64,000 nucleotides of DNA, taken from NCBI RefSeq assembly GCF_963678635.1, contig NC_087064.1, positions 47,101,346 through 47,165,345 on the forward strand, read 5' to 3'. The position numbers were made by a program, and so were the translations under genes. The notes below the pieces were generated by a model. It was not told the DNA's origin. It saw only the letters and a program-made list of their open reading frames with translations, and made no database searches. Positions 31,984-42,562 of this stretch are shown here, piece after piece (within the stretch, counting starts at the first letter, position 1; each line of letters begins with the position of its first letter). Source of the stretch: Symsagittifera roscoffensis. Lineage: Eukaryota > Xenacoelomorpha > Acoela > Convolutidae.

Positions 31984-33494
31984 GTTAAGTTTGAGTTTCG
32001 AGTTTTTTCCAGTTGTTACACTGAATGCATTTGCAGATAATTCTCCAAGTGCATCTGTTTAGATAATTGAATTTTCTGACAACGTAATCCCAATAAAATT
32101 TGCTTATTGGTTTTTTGTCAAGTTGATTCCCATATTCTTCGTAGTGTTTGATGACGATGTTGTGTACGAGTTTCCTTCTGTGAAAAAAGTTTTCGTCTGA
32201 TTTGTTCAGTCTGTTTTTGTTGACTGCATGTTCTCCTCTGCTGTGTTGGCGAGTTTTTTCTTCCTAAGAAGATTCAACAGCAATTGATATGTCATATTTG
32301 GAATTTACTAAGGATAAATACATGAGAAGATCCTGCATTTCAACGTAGAGGCATATTGCCAACAGTTTGAGTTTGACTAGTCTTCCTTTGTAGTCAGGAT
32401 TGCAATTAAGAATCCACTTTATGGCCATTACTTGTACTCGTTCGAAACTTACTGAGTTAGCTCTACTTGGTGACCTAGCTTGTGAACAGTCAGTTATATT
32501 CGGGACGATGTAGCCAGTATACGAGTGGAGTTTGTTAACGCATGAGCACGTAGCGGAAACGTTTCGTTTTAATTGGAAAAAGGCCCTTGTTGCCTTTTGG
32601 GCATGTTTTTCACAGTTTTGGTTCCATGTAAGATTTGGGGTTATTAAGAGGCCCAAATCCTTTTGATCATTCGTGGGATGCAGTTTGGTGTCGTTCAGTT
32701 CGGCGGCTAGATTTCCTCTTAAATTTAGTAATTTACATTTGTTCGTATATGTCGTCATCAAGTTTTCATTACACCAGTTTTCAAGTCCCTTAGCGACATT
32801 CCTTAGGTCGATTTCATTCAGAGCAATTAGTTTAAAATCATCAGCAAAGCCATAACTTTCAAGGTGAGGGTTTGCGTTGAGTAGATCATTGATGAATATT
32901 AAGAAGAGTAACGGACCCAGGATAGAGCCTTGAGGTACTCCACTGCTGACTTGTATTAGATTAGACGAAGCGTTTTCAATTTTAGCGAATTGTTTGCGTT
33001 TATCGAGATATCAAATTATGATATTAAGGAGTTTTCCGCCCACTCCAAATATTTTAATTTTATCGATAAGCAAATGATGCGCAACTTTATCAAATGCTTT
33101 TACCAAGTCTAGATAAATGAATGCCATTTCTTTCATGTTTTTGTTGTCGAATTTTTTGTATACAGAGTCTAAAAAGAGCAATAGTTGGACTACAGCTGAC
33201 CTTTGTCTGCAAAAACTAAATTGGTTTTCATGCAGTTTGTGGCGACTATGTTCAAACACTTGATCAAAAAGAATTTTTTCGAACACTTTTGAAAGGTTCA
33301 AATTGTCGTCGAGATTTTTGTATACAGAGTCTAAAAAGAGCAATAGTTGGGATACAGCTGACCTTTGTCTGCGAAAACTGAATTGGTTTTCATGCAGTTT
33401 ATGGCGACTATGTTCATACAATTGATCAAAAAGAATTTTTTCGAACACTTTTGAAATACAACACAACCGGCTTATCGGACGATAACAGCTAACA
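31984..33494 (-). pseudogene. LINE reverse transcriptase (CR1/Jockey-like), damaged
   Basis: The minus strand reads YRPISRLCCISKVFEKILFDQ, LHENQFSFRRQRSAV, FIYLDLVKAFDKVAHHLLIDKI (catalytic Asp), a TGA near 33008, then VSSGVPQGSILGPLLFLIFINDLL, YGFADDFKLI (catalytic FADD), TNKCKLLNL, LGLLITPNLTWNQNCEKHAQKATRAFFQLKR and a C-terminal NFFHRRKLVHNIV region with a Cys cluster ending at 31984. This is the standard RT of a non-LTR element with the thumb and C-terminal region. The fingers contain an in-frame 54-residue tandem repeat. The 5' side runs into the assembly gap. The element would copy its own RNA at a nicked target; this copy is dead. Confidence 0.85.
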
Positions 33495-33694
33495 NNNNNN
33501 NNNNNNNNNNNNNNNNNNNNNNNNNNNNNNNNNNNNNNNNNNNNNNNNNNNNNNNNNNNNNNNNNNNNNNNNNNNNNNNNNNNNNNNNNNNNNNNNNNNN
33601 NNNNNNNNNNNNNNNNNNNNNNNNNNNNNNNNNNNNNNNNNNNNNNNNNNNNNNNNNNNNNNNNNNNNNNNNNNNNNNNNNNNNNNNNNNNNNN
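33495..33694. other. Assembly gap (200 N)
   Basis: Exactly 200 unknown bases, a default scaffold gap size, so the true length is unknown. It separates the LINE RT from an LTR fragment. Confidence 0.95.
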
Positions 33695-33720
33695 TTTTCT
33701 GGTCGATAAAAATTCGAATG
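33695..33720 (-). repeat. LTR fragment before copy B
   Basis: Twenty-six bases ending aattcgaatg match the inside of the LTR (compare 30714-30740 and 10801-10826). They are followed at once by the TGTAAC start of the next LTR. This suggests copy B was inserted into an older LTR of the same family, with the rest of that LTR lost in the gap. Confidence 0.55.
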
Positions 33721-35314
33721 TGTAACATTCGCCCGGAAGATACATATCGACGGAAAATAAGGCTAGGTTCTAAGACGACTGGCCAACGTCTAATCAGAGT
33801 TCTACATGCTTTTCACCGTCTCTACCAAGCCAGTTCTTTTGGTGGTCTTTTCATTATCGGGTCGACAGAAACGTTACTGTTTTCCGGCTTTGACCAGAAC
33901 GCTCAAATTAACTTACTTACAAGCAGAAATAGTGAGCTCATGGCTGGGTCTCAGTATCCCCAGACCACGAGGTCACTCCTAAAAAAAGGGCTACTAATTT
34001 TTATTGAATTATTATGATTTTTGCTTAATAGATAGAAATCATCATCTCCATCGAAGATGGATCAACCCTTCCCCCACCGCCTAGCTTCTCATCCTTGCAA
34101 AATGAATTCAGATGGTAATTAAATTCAACCTCAGGGCATAGTAGGGAAGCTAAATTTTATATAAAACAGTTTCAGTCCAAATCCGGAGACCCCTCCGGAT
34201 TCTTGAATCCGGCGAAATAAGACTCTTATTCTCCTTCCGGAAGGCTGTCTTCCACCCTTCACGGTTGTTCGCAACGGCCTTGACACAATAGTTGCAACTC
34301 GGAGCGGTCTCTGTTACTTCTGTTTTCCTCTGATTCCGATCCTCAGTTTTTTCGTTTTTATCGTCGTCGCAACTAATGTTGTTGTGTCTATTTCAGCTTT
34401 TTCTCCAAAATGACTGTTTTTGACGTTTCTTAGAATTTTTACGTCATCAATTCGAGTTTTTAAAATTTAGGAATTTCCGAATCCTTCAGCCTTCACGATT
34501 TGTCCAATCGTTCGAATAACGCTCTTATTCCTTCAAAACCGCCAATTCGGAAGGTTCGCTGCTAAAACCTGGAAATTGCTGCATCTGCATTTATGTACAT
34601 TTTGATCGAATGTCACATACTCCCCGGACAACCCGGTCAATGTCCCCATTCAGTCTCGCAATATTCGTAAAATTGGTATAGTGTCATCGAACAGAATTTA
34701 CAAAATGCACGAAATAACTTTTATCTACCTCATATCGACTCACTGCAGAATACAAATGGCATCATACTACATTGCTATAGCCCTCTATATTTTTCACTAA
34801 TCTGCACTCTGAGGATATGACTTAAGATAAAACATTTTTTTGACTTCCAACGTCATTGCCCGGATTTAAAATTTTTTCTCCTAGGTTTTTAAAAGGTGTT
34901 AGTTTGCAGGACAGTCCTGCCAACCAACAAGCTAAAATTATCCTACTATGCTTCTTCCCTTCGGAAATTTTAGTTGTTATTGTCCTGAATATTAAAATTA
35001 AGGAACTCTGTGGTTAGAATGAACATTGAAACAATCTCCTTCTTCGAGAAATTACCCAAGCCTTTCATGTCACCACAAAGTGATCAGTTTTCCTAGTCTT
35101 CCTAGTTAAAAACAATCATGCAGGCTAGAATATTTAAATATACTCTTTACTCAAGCCTTTCTAAATAAATAGTAAGTGTCTCTGAAGCCACTAACTGAAA
35201 TCAAAAATCAAATTTAAAAATGCCACAAATTCTTTAATGTTCAAAACTCAACTAAATGATTCGGTTTTCAATTACAATTTGGTTGCTTAGTTTCTCAATT
35301 GAGTTTTCATCACA
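33721..35314 (-). repeat. 3' LTR of copy B
   Basis: Starts TGTAAC at 33721 and is alignable with 9956-11558 throughout, though clearly diverged (many small indels). The high edge is set by alignment with copy A and is uncertain by tens of bases; the terminal inverse of TGTAAC is not preserved here. Its divergence from the 9956 LTR is visibly greater than the divergence between the two 10 kb duplicates inside copy B. Confidence 0.6.
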
Positions 35315-35451
35315 CACATAAAATAATTCTGAGTTTTATCTACTTCTATTTTGTCACTTCTTTGTTTCTTTTTTTTTCGTCGTTTAGAAGTTCTAAAACT
35401 TCTAAATTCTTCTAATTTCGTCTCTTTTTGCATCTTGTTTTTCGGCCATTT

Positions 35452-36403
35452 GTCAATGCTCCATCTCCTCCTCCTGTGACACTGACTCTGCACTTTCAAT
35501 TTCTGTGTCTTGCATTACATCGTTAGCTTTTCTGACGCTGTTGGAAGCATCCTCCAACACTTCTGCTCTTCTACCCTCTGTTTACAACAAGGTAGGGGAT
35601 CCACGTTAGATTCTCTGTTCCGGCAGAAGCTGTTTTGGAGACACAACATCACGTTTCTCTCCAAATCTTCCTTCAACATCTCTTCTTTTCTTCTTTTTCT
35701 TTTCCACTACGTTCACTTGCCCTGGAAATTCTCTTCAACGCGGTGGTCACTGCATTCCGATGGGTCACGAAAGATTGCTTGAAAGCTCCTGCCCCAATGT
35801 CCAGCTGATATTTACTATACACTCTGCCGTGCTTCGACATATGCTTCTTTGCATACTCGTACAACCATGCAGTCGTGTTGGCTCTAAACCATGGCATCAG
35901 TCGTCTTCTTGCCCATGTCTTTCTCACTTCCATAGGAATGTTCAGCATCTTGCACGTTGTCTCAAAAAGATCTAAATCTTTTAGACAATCCAATTTCTGC
36001 AATTGTTCTCGCGTTGGCGCCTCCTGTCTATTCTTCTCTCTCACATGAGCTTCCAGCCATCGTATCGCCATCATAACTCCCACTATCACTATTGTTATGG
36101 GCCGTGATGAGTCTGGTAAACACATGGAGAGCAGCTCTCCAGAACCCCAGATTAACACCAGATTACTACGCTCGGTATACCACCATGTTTTAGCAAGCAA
36201 TGGCAGGGAAACTCATCATGTGTTAACATGATGCTCCTCCAATTACGCTTTCCCGAAGCTTCCAGTAATGGTTTCACTTCCATCCTTACTTGGTGGACTT
36301 CATCATTCTCGTCTACTGTATTGTAATCTGTAGCGGTTGATCCTCTCTGTTTCTGCCTCTCAAAGTCACTGAAGTTCCCACTCACGTATCCCATGAACTT
36401 CAT
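35452..36403 (-). pseudogene. ORF6, last accessory ORF of the element, copy B
   Basis: Begins MKFMGYVSGNFSDFERQKQRGS at 36403, 13 bases after the ORF5 stop, and changes frame near 36180 (LKHGG shared by both frames). It continues through a short hydrophobic stretch (ITIVIVGVMMAIRWL), KLDCLKDLDLFETTCKMLNIPMEVRKTWARRRLMPWFRANTTAWLYEYAKKHMSKHGRVYSKYQLDIGAGAFK, and after another break ends in the acidic EEEMEH at 35452. The single hydrophobic stretch is too short and badly placed to argue for an envelope protein. I do not recognise the family. The end is conserved with copy A (11696), so it was a real gene. Confidence 0.55.
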
Positions 36404-36415
36404 TCCCAGTATTGA

Positions 36416-39217
36416 TTACAACTCCTCCTTTGTTCTCTCTGGAACTGCTGAGAACATTTTACACAGTAATCCGTTAAACTTTTCCGACATTCTCGCTAGT
36501 CTCACGCGCTTTGGCGCTGAGAAGACTTGATCCACGATCGTTCTGGTACTCTTTACATCCACAGCTACAAAATGCACCGGGTATCTGCTCTTACACATTG
36601 GAGCTAATGTCGATCCCACCAAATATCGTGCTCCTGATGGTCTACGATAAGTTTCATAGTGTCGGATGTTCATTTCCGTCTCGATCGCTTCCCTCCATTT
36701 TCCTATGTACTTTGGCTTAGTTTGCAACACTCTTGGGAACACTTCTACACTGATAGCGGTGACCATCTCATGTTTCTGTTCTAGATTCAATATTGACTCT
36801 AAAGAACCAAACATGCTGTAGAATCCTAGTGCAGTCACTAAAATCACCTCGGTTCCTCCATGGCAATCTGCGATCAGTTCCGTTTCTGTCCTTGTTTTCA
36901 TCATGACGTTTCCAAACAATATCGTCAACTGCTTGTTTTGTCTCTCTAGGGTTTTCACGCAATCCAGACTTCCACAAACGTGACCTTCCAGTTTACAGAC
37001 TTCTGCCAGACAGCTACCAGGTTTGATCCAGTCTTCTGGTCCCCAGCCAGGCAACTCCACTTTGTCTTCCCTGCTGCTCCTAGAGGCTGTTGTCATCACA
37101 TTATATATGATGTTCAGGTCACGCAGGTTACAGTCTGCGTTTAGTTCCCTCTGCACGTCTTGTGTCGCTCGTAGTATTGAGTCAGCATTGGGACTAGGAC
37201 ACCATGATGGTCTCATCAGTTCCCACACTACCATCAGGCTCGTTCTCAGTAATTCATCTGAGAATCCCAATCCAAACTCCACTCGTTTGTCGTATTTTGG
37301 CAGGGAAGGCGCAGTCACCTTTTCCTCCAAGATTGGTCCCAACTTGGTCTGCGGATTAGTAGCGCTCTTAATCGTTGCAATTCTCGACGTCCAGAACCTT
37401 AGCAACACTGCTTGCTCGTAATCAAAGAAGCAATCGCGTATGTCTTCACTCAGGAAAGGGTTGTACGCTATCCCTATGACTCCGGGCACGTAGCTGTATG
37501 ACTTCTTTCTGATCGGCCCAAAGTACTCACTGAACTTCGGTAGTGCTCCCATAGATTCTGTAGTGAGTCTCAGCTCCTTGTTTGAGAATCTCCTGATCTC
37601 GTCTATTCTTCTCATGGGTTCTAGCTCTTCAGGTTCTTTCATGTTCACCCTCATCGGTTTGCTCTGATGCATATCCAGTAGTGCTAGCAAGAGTAAGGCT
37701 TCTGCTCGTTCATCGCCCTCCCTCAGCATCTTGACACAGGTGTTCAATGCTGGCACTGAAATCTGCTCTATCAGGAATCGAATGAAGCAGAGAGCGTCTC
37801 TCCGCTTCGCGCAGGCTACTGCCATTCCCTCCTGGATTATCAGATCCCTCAGGTTCGTCATCAGGTTCGTCCTCAGTTGTAAATCGGTTCTCACGTAAGG
37901 TACTGCCATGAGAGCGTTTATTCTCGGCGTAGTCCTCATTTCCTCTTCAAAGTACCTCAACAACACTGCGTTCCATGGAAGGTTCATTAATTGCTCGATC
38001 GTTTCCGCCTGCATCTCAGACGACGCTAGAGTCCCGTACGTCTTCTGCTTGAGGGTGGTGCCTTGCAACATCGTTTCCAGATAACCTTCCATGGCACTTT
38101 TGTCTTACAGAGCCATCACATACCCTCTAGCCGAGTTTCGATATTCCATTATCTCCATGTATCCACCGGCGGGATCATCTATTGACACAGTCTCAGACAC
38201 TGTCAGTCGGTTATACTCCACTGGTACTAGTTGTCCTGCGACACTTCCCTTTCCGTGGTTCATGGAAGACGGTTTAAAGTCTTTCACGGTACTTTCTCCA
38301 CAATGGCTGAGTATCTCCATTTCCAAAGTTGCTCCAGTCAGAGTGCGGTCACTCCTTTTGGATTTGTAACCTGTTGACTTTATCCCTGCCATGAAAATGG
38401 GTGGCACCATCGCTACATCAGTTAACATTCTGTCCGTGCCAGGCAATTGATAATCACCTTGTCCCAAATCCATGACCTCTTCGACTCGTTTTCTTTTTGC
38501 TGAATTGACAGCTCTTATCGATATCTCCGAATCCACCTTTGTCTTTCCTGCTCTCCTCGGTATCACTTTACTGCCTAATTTCATCTTCATCTCGTTGATC
38601 TTATCGATCACCAGTTTCGATCGCATCGTTCCTTTCCTGGTCCTTGACAGAAACACCACTTCTCCTTTACCCTCCTGCGGTGTCATCTTGATGGGAGAGT
38701 TCGCCTCACTTTCGTCAGTGGCCGAGTCAATCATCAACTCACTTAATCTCCCTTTACACTCATCAAGTTTGTCGAGAAGTTCCCGCATCAATGGTCGGGT
38801 CCAGTGGCTCTGAACTACTGTCCAGACTTCTTTCATGAACGCCACTCTGTCCAATTTACATCCTGTCCTATTCTCATGGTCTCGATGCTGCACTTCCCAC
38901 TCTTCTTCGGGCAACGTTCCCAAGAAAGGTACTCTGGCAGCGCCTTCAATTCTTCTTCTCCTCGGCAATTCCATGAGGAGTCTTTGTTCGTTATCTTTTG
39001 AATTGACCTGAGAGCTGCTCTCTGGCAAATTCCGTTTCATTTCCATAAAGGCCGACAGAGGTTCCAGTGTCGAAGTGCCTTCGTCCGCTGGCTCAGCCTC
39101 TTCCAACGTATCCCAATTATTCTCAAAGTCACTGAGGAAATTGAAATCCCGGCTGGATATTCCTCCTTTCGATGCCTTGTCGTCTTCCCTATCTGCTTGA
39201 TCGTTACCTTGTTGCAT
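36416..39217 (-). pseudogene. ORF5, ~933-codon accessory ORF (first duplicate), one nonsense codon
   Basis: Open from MQQGNDQADREDDKASKGG (39217) to EEL at 36416 except for one TAA at 38105-38107, where the second duplicate has GAA. That makes about 933 codons. The N-terminal third is charged and low-complexity with an RPLMRELLDKLDECKGRLSELM helix. The C-terminal 558 codons look globular: LPWNAVLLRYFEEEMRTTPRINAL, ERAEALLLLALLDMHQ, FFDYEQAVLLRFWTSRIATIKS, LLRTSLMVVWELMRPSW, PGWGPEDWIKPGSCLAEV, LEGHVCGSLDC, GTEVILVTALGFYSMFGSLES, and ARYLVGSTLAPMCKSRYPVHFVAVDV. No signal peptide, transmembrane segment or catalytic motif that I recognise. Its survival as an almost undamaged frame argues that it is protein-coding. 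Missing from copy A. Confidence 0.6.
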
Positions 39218-39310
39218 GGGTTCTTCCGTTCGACGGCTTCCTCCCTGTCCATCATCTCCTTCTGATGTATCCTTTTTCGAGCTTGAAGGTCCTTGCCTTT
39301 CACTCTCGGC

Positions 39311-40717
39311 CTATTCCGGATTTTTTGGTATGATCAGTACGCCAGCATGAAAGGGTGCCAGGAAGGTTCTCGTCTGCAGCGTTCCTCCTATCGTCAACTC
39401 CAGTTTCACACTAGTCAGGATCAAGGAGGCCTCAGACAGTTCGGCCTTGCCTCTCATCCTCATAGGCGCTAAGTCTAAGCTCGCCCATTCCTTATCAAAT
39501 CCTCCAGGCTTGGGAGTCGCGGCTTTGCTTATACCCCTTCTCGTTGCTTGATCCGTGTAGGCAAATCGTGTGTATTGCAACACGGCGGCATTCCTCCCCA
39601 CAAAGTATGGATCCATCGTTCCCACGAATTTCTCTATCCTCCTTTTATTGGTTTCAAATGCTCTCAGTCTAGGAATTTGTAATACGGAGACTGCTCCGAG
39701 CAACATCCTTCTTATCAGAGGGATTTCAGGGATTTCTTCTGGCAGCTTCTCGTAATCACCCCAATTTTTCGTCTCTTCTCTCACCTTGTGATATGCTGCA
39801 GTGAGACGAGGAACTCTGGTCATTTCACCAATCGTCTTATCATAGGGTCTTAGATTCCAGAGCTTCGGAAACACCTCGATGTGCCCTCTCTCTACTTCTC
39901 CCATGCAATTACGGAAGTGATCGTCAAAATTGATGACTGTCATTTCTGGCTCTGATATTTTCGCAAATAACAGATCTTCGCTCATGAGTTCTCGCAATAC
40001 GTGCTGCTCACAACAGTTCAGCGCACTACCGTCCACTGCTGATATGAGGTTCATGTGCAGGACCGACCTCCTGTATGCTTCCATCTTGACATCAGGGAAC
40101 GCAAACGTGACTGCTGGTCCATAAATCACTGTCACAAACTCTGTGGCTCCCCTGATCAACGCTAAGGGATCGGTCCTCATAGCCAAGCTTAGATCAGTTA
40201 GTAGGGGCATGCCCCCAACATGTCGTCGCACGTCTTCCTCCCTCTCGATCGTCTCGTCCTCTCCCGTTCCAAAGCAATTTTGCTGCAAGAGATACTGGAT
40301 AAGAGTGTGTCTCAGATCTCTTATCTTATTCCACGAATCTGTGGCTTTCTTCATGTCAAATTTCTTCACATCCCCTATCATCTGTTCCAGGTAACGTGTC
40401 AGTTTCATTAGTCCTCCCAAGTTTCCATGGGTAATCTCTATCAATGTTAGAAGCCCATCTAGCCGCAAGTTCTGGATTCCTTCGGTGAGTAGCATCACCG
40501 GTCCCTTCACGAAACTCTCTGCTCCAAACGCCACGAACAAGCCTAGTAGTTCAACGATTGATACTTCCACTACTGCTTGGAGGAATTCTTTTATCAAATG
40601 ACGAGAGAGGTTTGGGTAGACTTTTGCCAAGAAGAGCGCGGTCCATCCGGCTCCCAGCCCTTCCAGCATGCTATCAGTCCGTTCAAAGCCTTCTTCTCCC
40701 TTCACCTTCTCAGTCAA
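39311..40717 (-). CDS. ORF4, 468-codon accessory ORF (first duplicate), open
   Basis: Runs from near 40717 to the stop at 39311, overlapping the end of ORF3 by a few bases in another frame. There is no ATG at its head (it opens with TTG, LTEKVKGEEGFERTDS), so it may be expressed by frameshift from ORF3, by splicing, or may once have been part of ORF3. It is mainly helical: LFLAKVYPNLSRHLIKEFLQAVVEVSIVELLGLFVAFGAESF, DGLLTLIEITHGNLGGLMKLTRYLEQMIGDVKKFDM, RDLRHTLIQYLLQQNCF. A mixed region follows (ALIRGATEFVTVIYGPAVTFAFPDV, IPLIRRMLLGAVSVLQIPRL, FVGTMDPYFVGRNAAVLQYTRFAY). A capsid-like or matrix-like structural role is conceivable from the helical content, but I have no family match. Confidence 0.6.
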   Translation of the reverse strand: MTEKVKGEEGFERTDSMLEGLGAGWTALFLAKVYPNLSRHLIKEFLQAVVEVSIVELLGLFVAFGAESFVKGPVMLLTEGIQNLRLDGLLTLIEITHGNLGGLMKLTRYLEQMIGDVKKFDMKKATDSWNKIRDLRHTLIQYLLQQNCFGTGEDETIEREEDVRRHVGGMPLLTDLSLAMRTDPLALIRGATEFVTVIYGPAVTFAFPDVKMEAYRRSVLHMNLISAVDGSALNCCEQHVLRELMSEDLLFAKISEPEMTVINFDDHFRNCMGEVERGHIEVFPKLWNLRPYDKTIGEMTRVPRLTAAYHKVREETKNWGDYEKLPEEIPEIPLIRRMLLGAVSVLQIPRLRAFETNKRRIEKFVGTMDPYFVGRNAAVLQYTRFAYTDQATRRGISKAATPKPGGFDKEWASLDLAPMRMRGKAELSEASLILTSVKLELTIGGTLQTRTFLAPFHAGVLIIPKNPE

Positions 40718-42562
40718 GGAAAGTTTCCAGGGTAACTTGGCACACTCGATTTACGAATTCAGCTGTCTTTTCTTCAGCATTCTGCGCCAGGTTCACCTCC
40801 TCTAATAAGTAGGCATGGATCTTCTTGATCATTACTGGGCCTTGCTCAAAAGCATCCGCCCCCAATGCCGCTACTCGAGGAGTTAGATGTAGCCACTGAT
40901 TAGCCTCTGGTTTGTTTCTCAAAACCATTGCCTCCAAGTGAGCTCTAGTCTCCTGGGAATCTTTCCTTTTTTCTCTTTCTCCGGATGCTTCTATCCCTCG
41001 GAAACATAAGTCGTTCGTCATCGCTATGATTACTTGATGGTCGTCGCCTATTCCCGGTTTCAGTTTGAGTTGTCGACTGAAGTTGGACAGTTCCAACCCC
41101 AGCAACTCGTCCAGCACTAGCATGTGTAGCGCATGAATCCTCTCAATGCGTTTGAGATATCTGACCACACCGCAGGTAGCTCAGCCCTGAGTGGCCTCAG
41201 GTTCTCCATCCATGTCATGCGATTCGGGGCCGATATGATTACATCATTTTTCCCTTCCGAGAGCAAAGCCACCATCGCATATACAAACTTCAGTCCATCC
41301 GGGAGATGTGCATATCCCGGAGACATTGCAAACACGGCTCTCGGTGTAACCTTGGTCAATGCACCTTCTTTCAGGGTGTCCACTACTTCACCCATTGATT
41401 CGAGGTTATCTATTATAGCTGGCCATACAGCGGCTTCGGCTGTCGTAGGCTCTCTGAGTCTGCTCAGGAAACCACTACTGTGTAGATGGTAGTTGATACC
41501 AGCGAACACGATCGTCATTGGGTTCAACTCCGTCTGTCTTTGTACTCCGATAGCCATTGACACGGATTGCAGTAGGTCCAGATCGACCGCTGCCAACATA
41601 ATGACGTCCGGCTAAAACAAGGACTTGGAAGTGTGTACGAAGTCTGAAATCGCTACTATCATAATCTTGGCCTTCCCCATTTCTGCTTTGTCGTACGCGG
41701 CGAAGATGGTCTCATCTTTCTTTATCGCTTGCAATTCGCCGTATCTTTGGGCATCACCTTCCTAATTCACTTGCTTCGGGTACACTCTTTCTTTCATAAG
41801 ATCTGGGGGTGAGCTCAACTGGCTGAACATCTTCACATGTTGTCCAATCGGCGCCCTCGTTACCAGAAATCTTCCAGGTCTCTCTTCTCGATTCCCTTCG
41901 TCGTGATTTAGTTTCACGTCCTGTAACGGTCTGGCGTTCACTGGTCCCATTGTGTTATTAGAGGGCAGTCCCTCTAGGTCAGCAAACCTCAAGGCAGTTG
42001 TAGAGCTGAAGTTTATGCCAGCCGCTATCAACCAGTCCACTCCTGTTATCGAATACAATCCACTGACTGATAACCTTGCTCCGTTCAGCATCCTCATGGC
42101 ATCCGCTGCGAAGCTCACCTTCTGAAGATTCAGTTTCTTCAGGTCATCTTTATATATGTGCCATGGAGAAGGTATTGGCCTCGACCACATTAGAGAGCTC
42201 CTGTTAGGGCGTCTTTCCTCTCGACTGGTCTTTGTCATCTCCGACCTTGTTTCCGATCTAGAGGTGCTGGCTGTCTCTTCCCTCGGGTTGACAGGCCCTA
42301 TTCTTCTCCTAGGATTAATGGTCCTCCTCATTGGCGCCTCTCCCAACCGATATTGAACGTCTGTTCTTTGACATGGTTCGCTAGAGCTCTGCTGTCTATA
42401 GTTCGTCACGGCCGGACCGTCCCCAAGCGTGTTTCTAGGCTGGGAGGCACGAAAATGGTAAACACAGGATCGTTCAATGCTCCCTCCTCCTTTAGCACTC
42501 CAGTATCGAAGAGTTCTACTTCCAACTCGTCCAATCGCTCTTGGAAGACTCTGTTCAGCCAA
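40710..42562 (-). pseudogene. ORF3 distal half (first duplicate of copy B)
   Basis: Three frames in succession. 41762-42562 holds the Arg/Ser-rich linker (RRTINPRRRIGPVNPREETASTSRSETRS), YKDDLKKLNLQKVSFAADAMRMLNG and GLYSITGVDWLIAAGINF, ending at TAG where copy A has CAA (QVN-stop against LNQ). 41117-41599 holds AAVDLDLLQSVSMAIGVQRQTELNPMTIVFAGINYHLHSSGFLSRL and MSPGYAHLPDGLKFVYAMVALLSEGKNDVIISAPNR. 40710-41168 holds LHMLVLDELLGLELSNFSRQLKLKPGIGDDHQ, EANQWLHLTPRVAALGADAFEQG and VCQVTLETFLD. Breaks differ from those in copy A, supporting one original frame. Function unknown. Confidence 0.6.

Noticed and set aside
35452-36403. ORF6 as an envelope glycoprotein
   Set aside because: No signal peptide, no N-glycosylation cluster, no furin-like site and only one short hydrophobic stretch near the middle.
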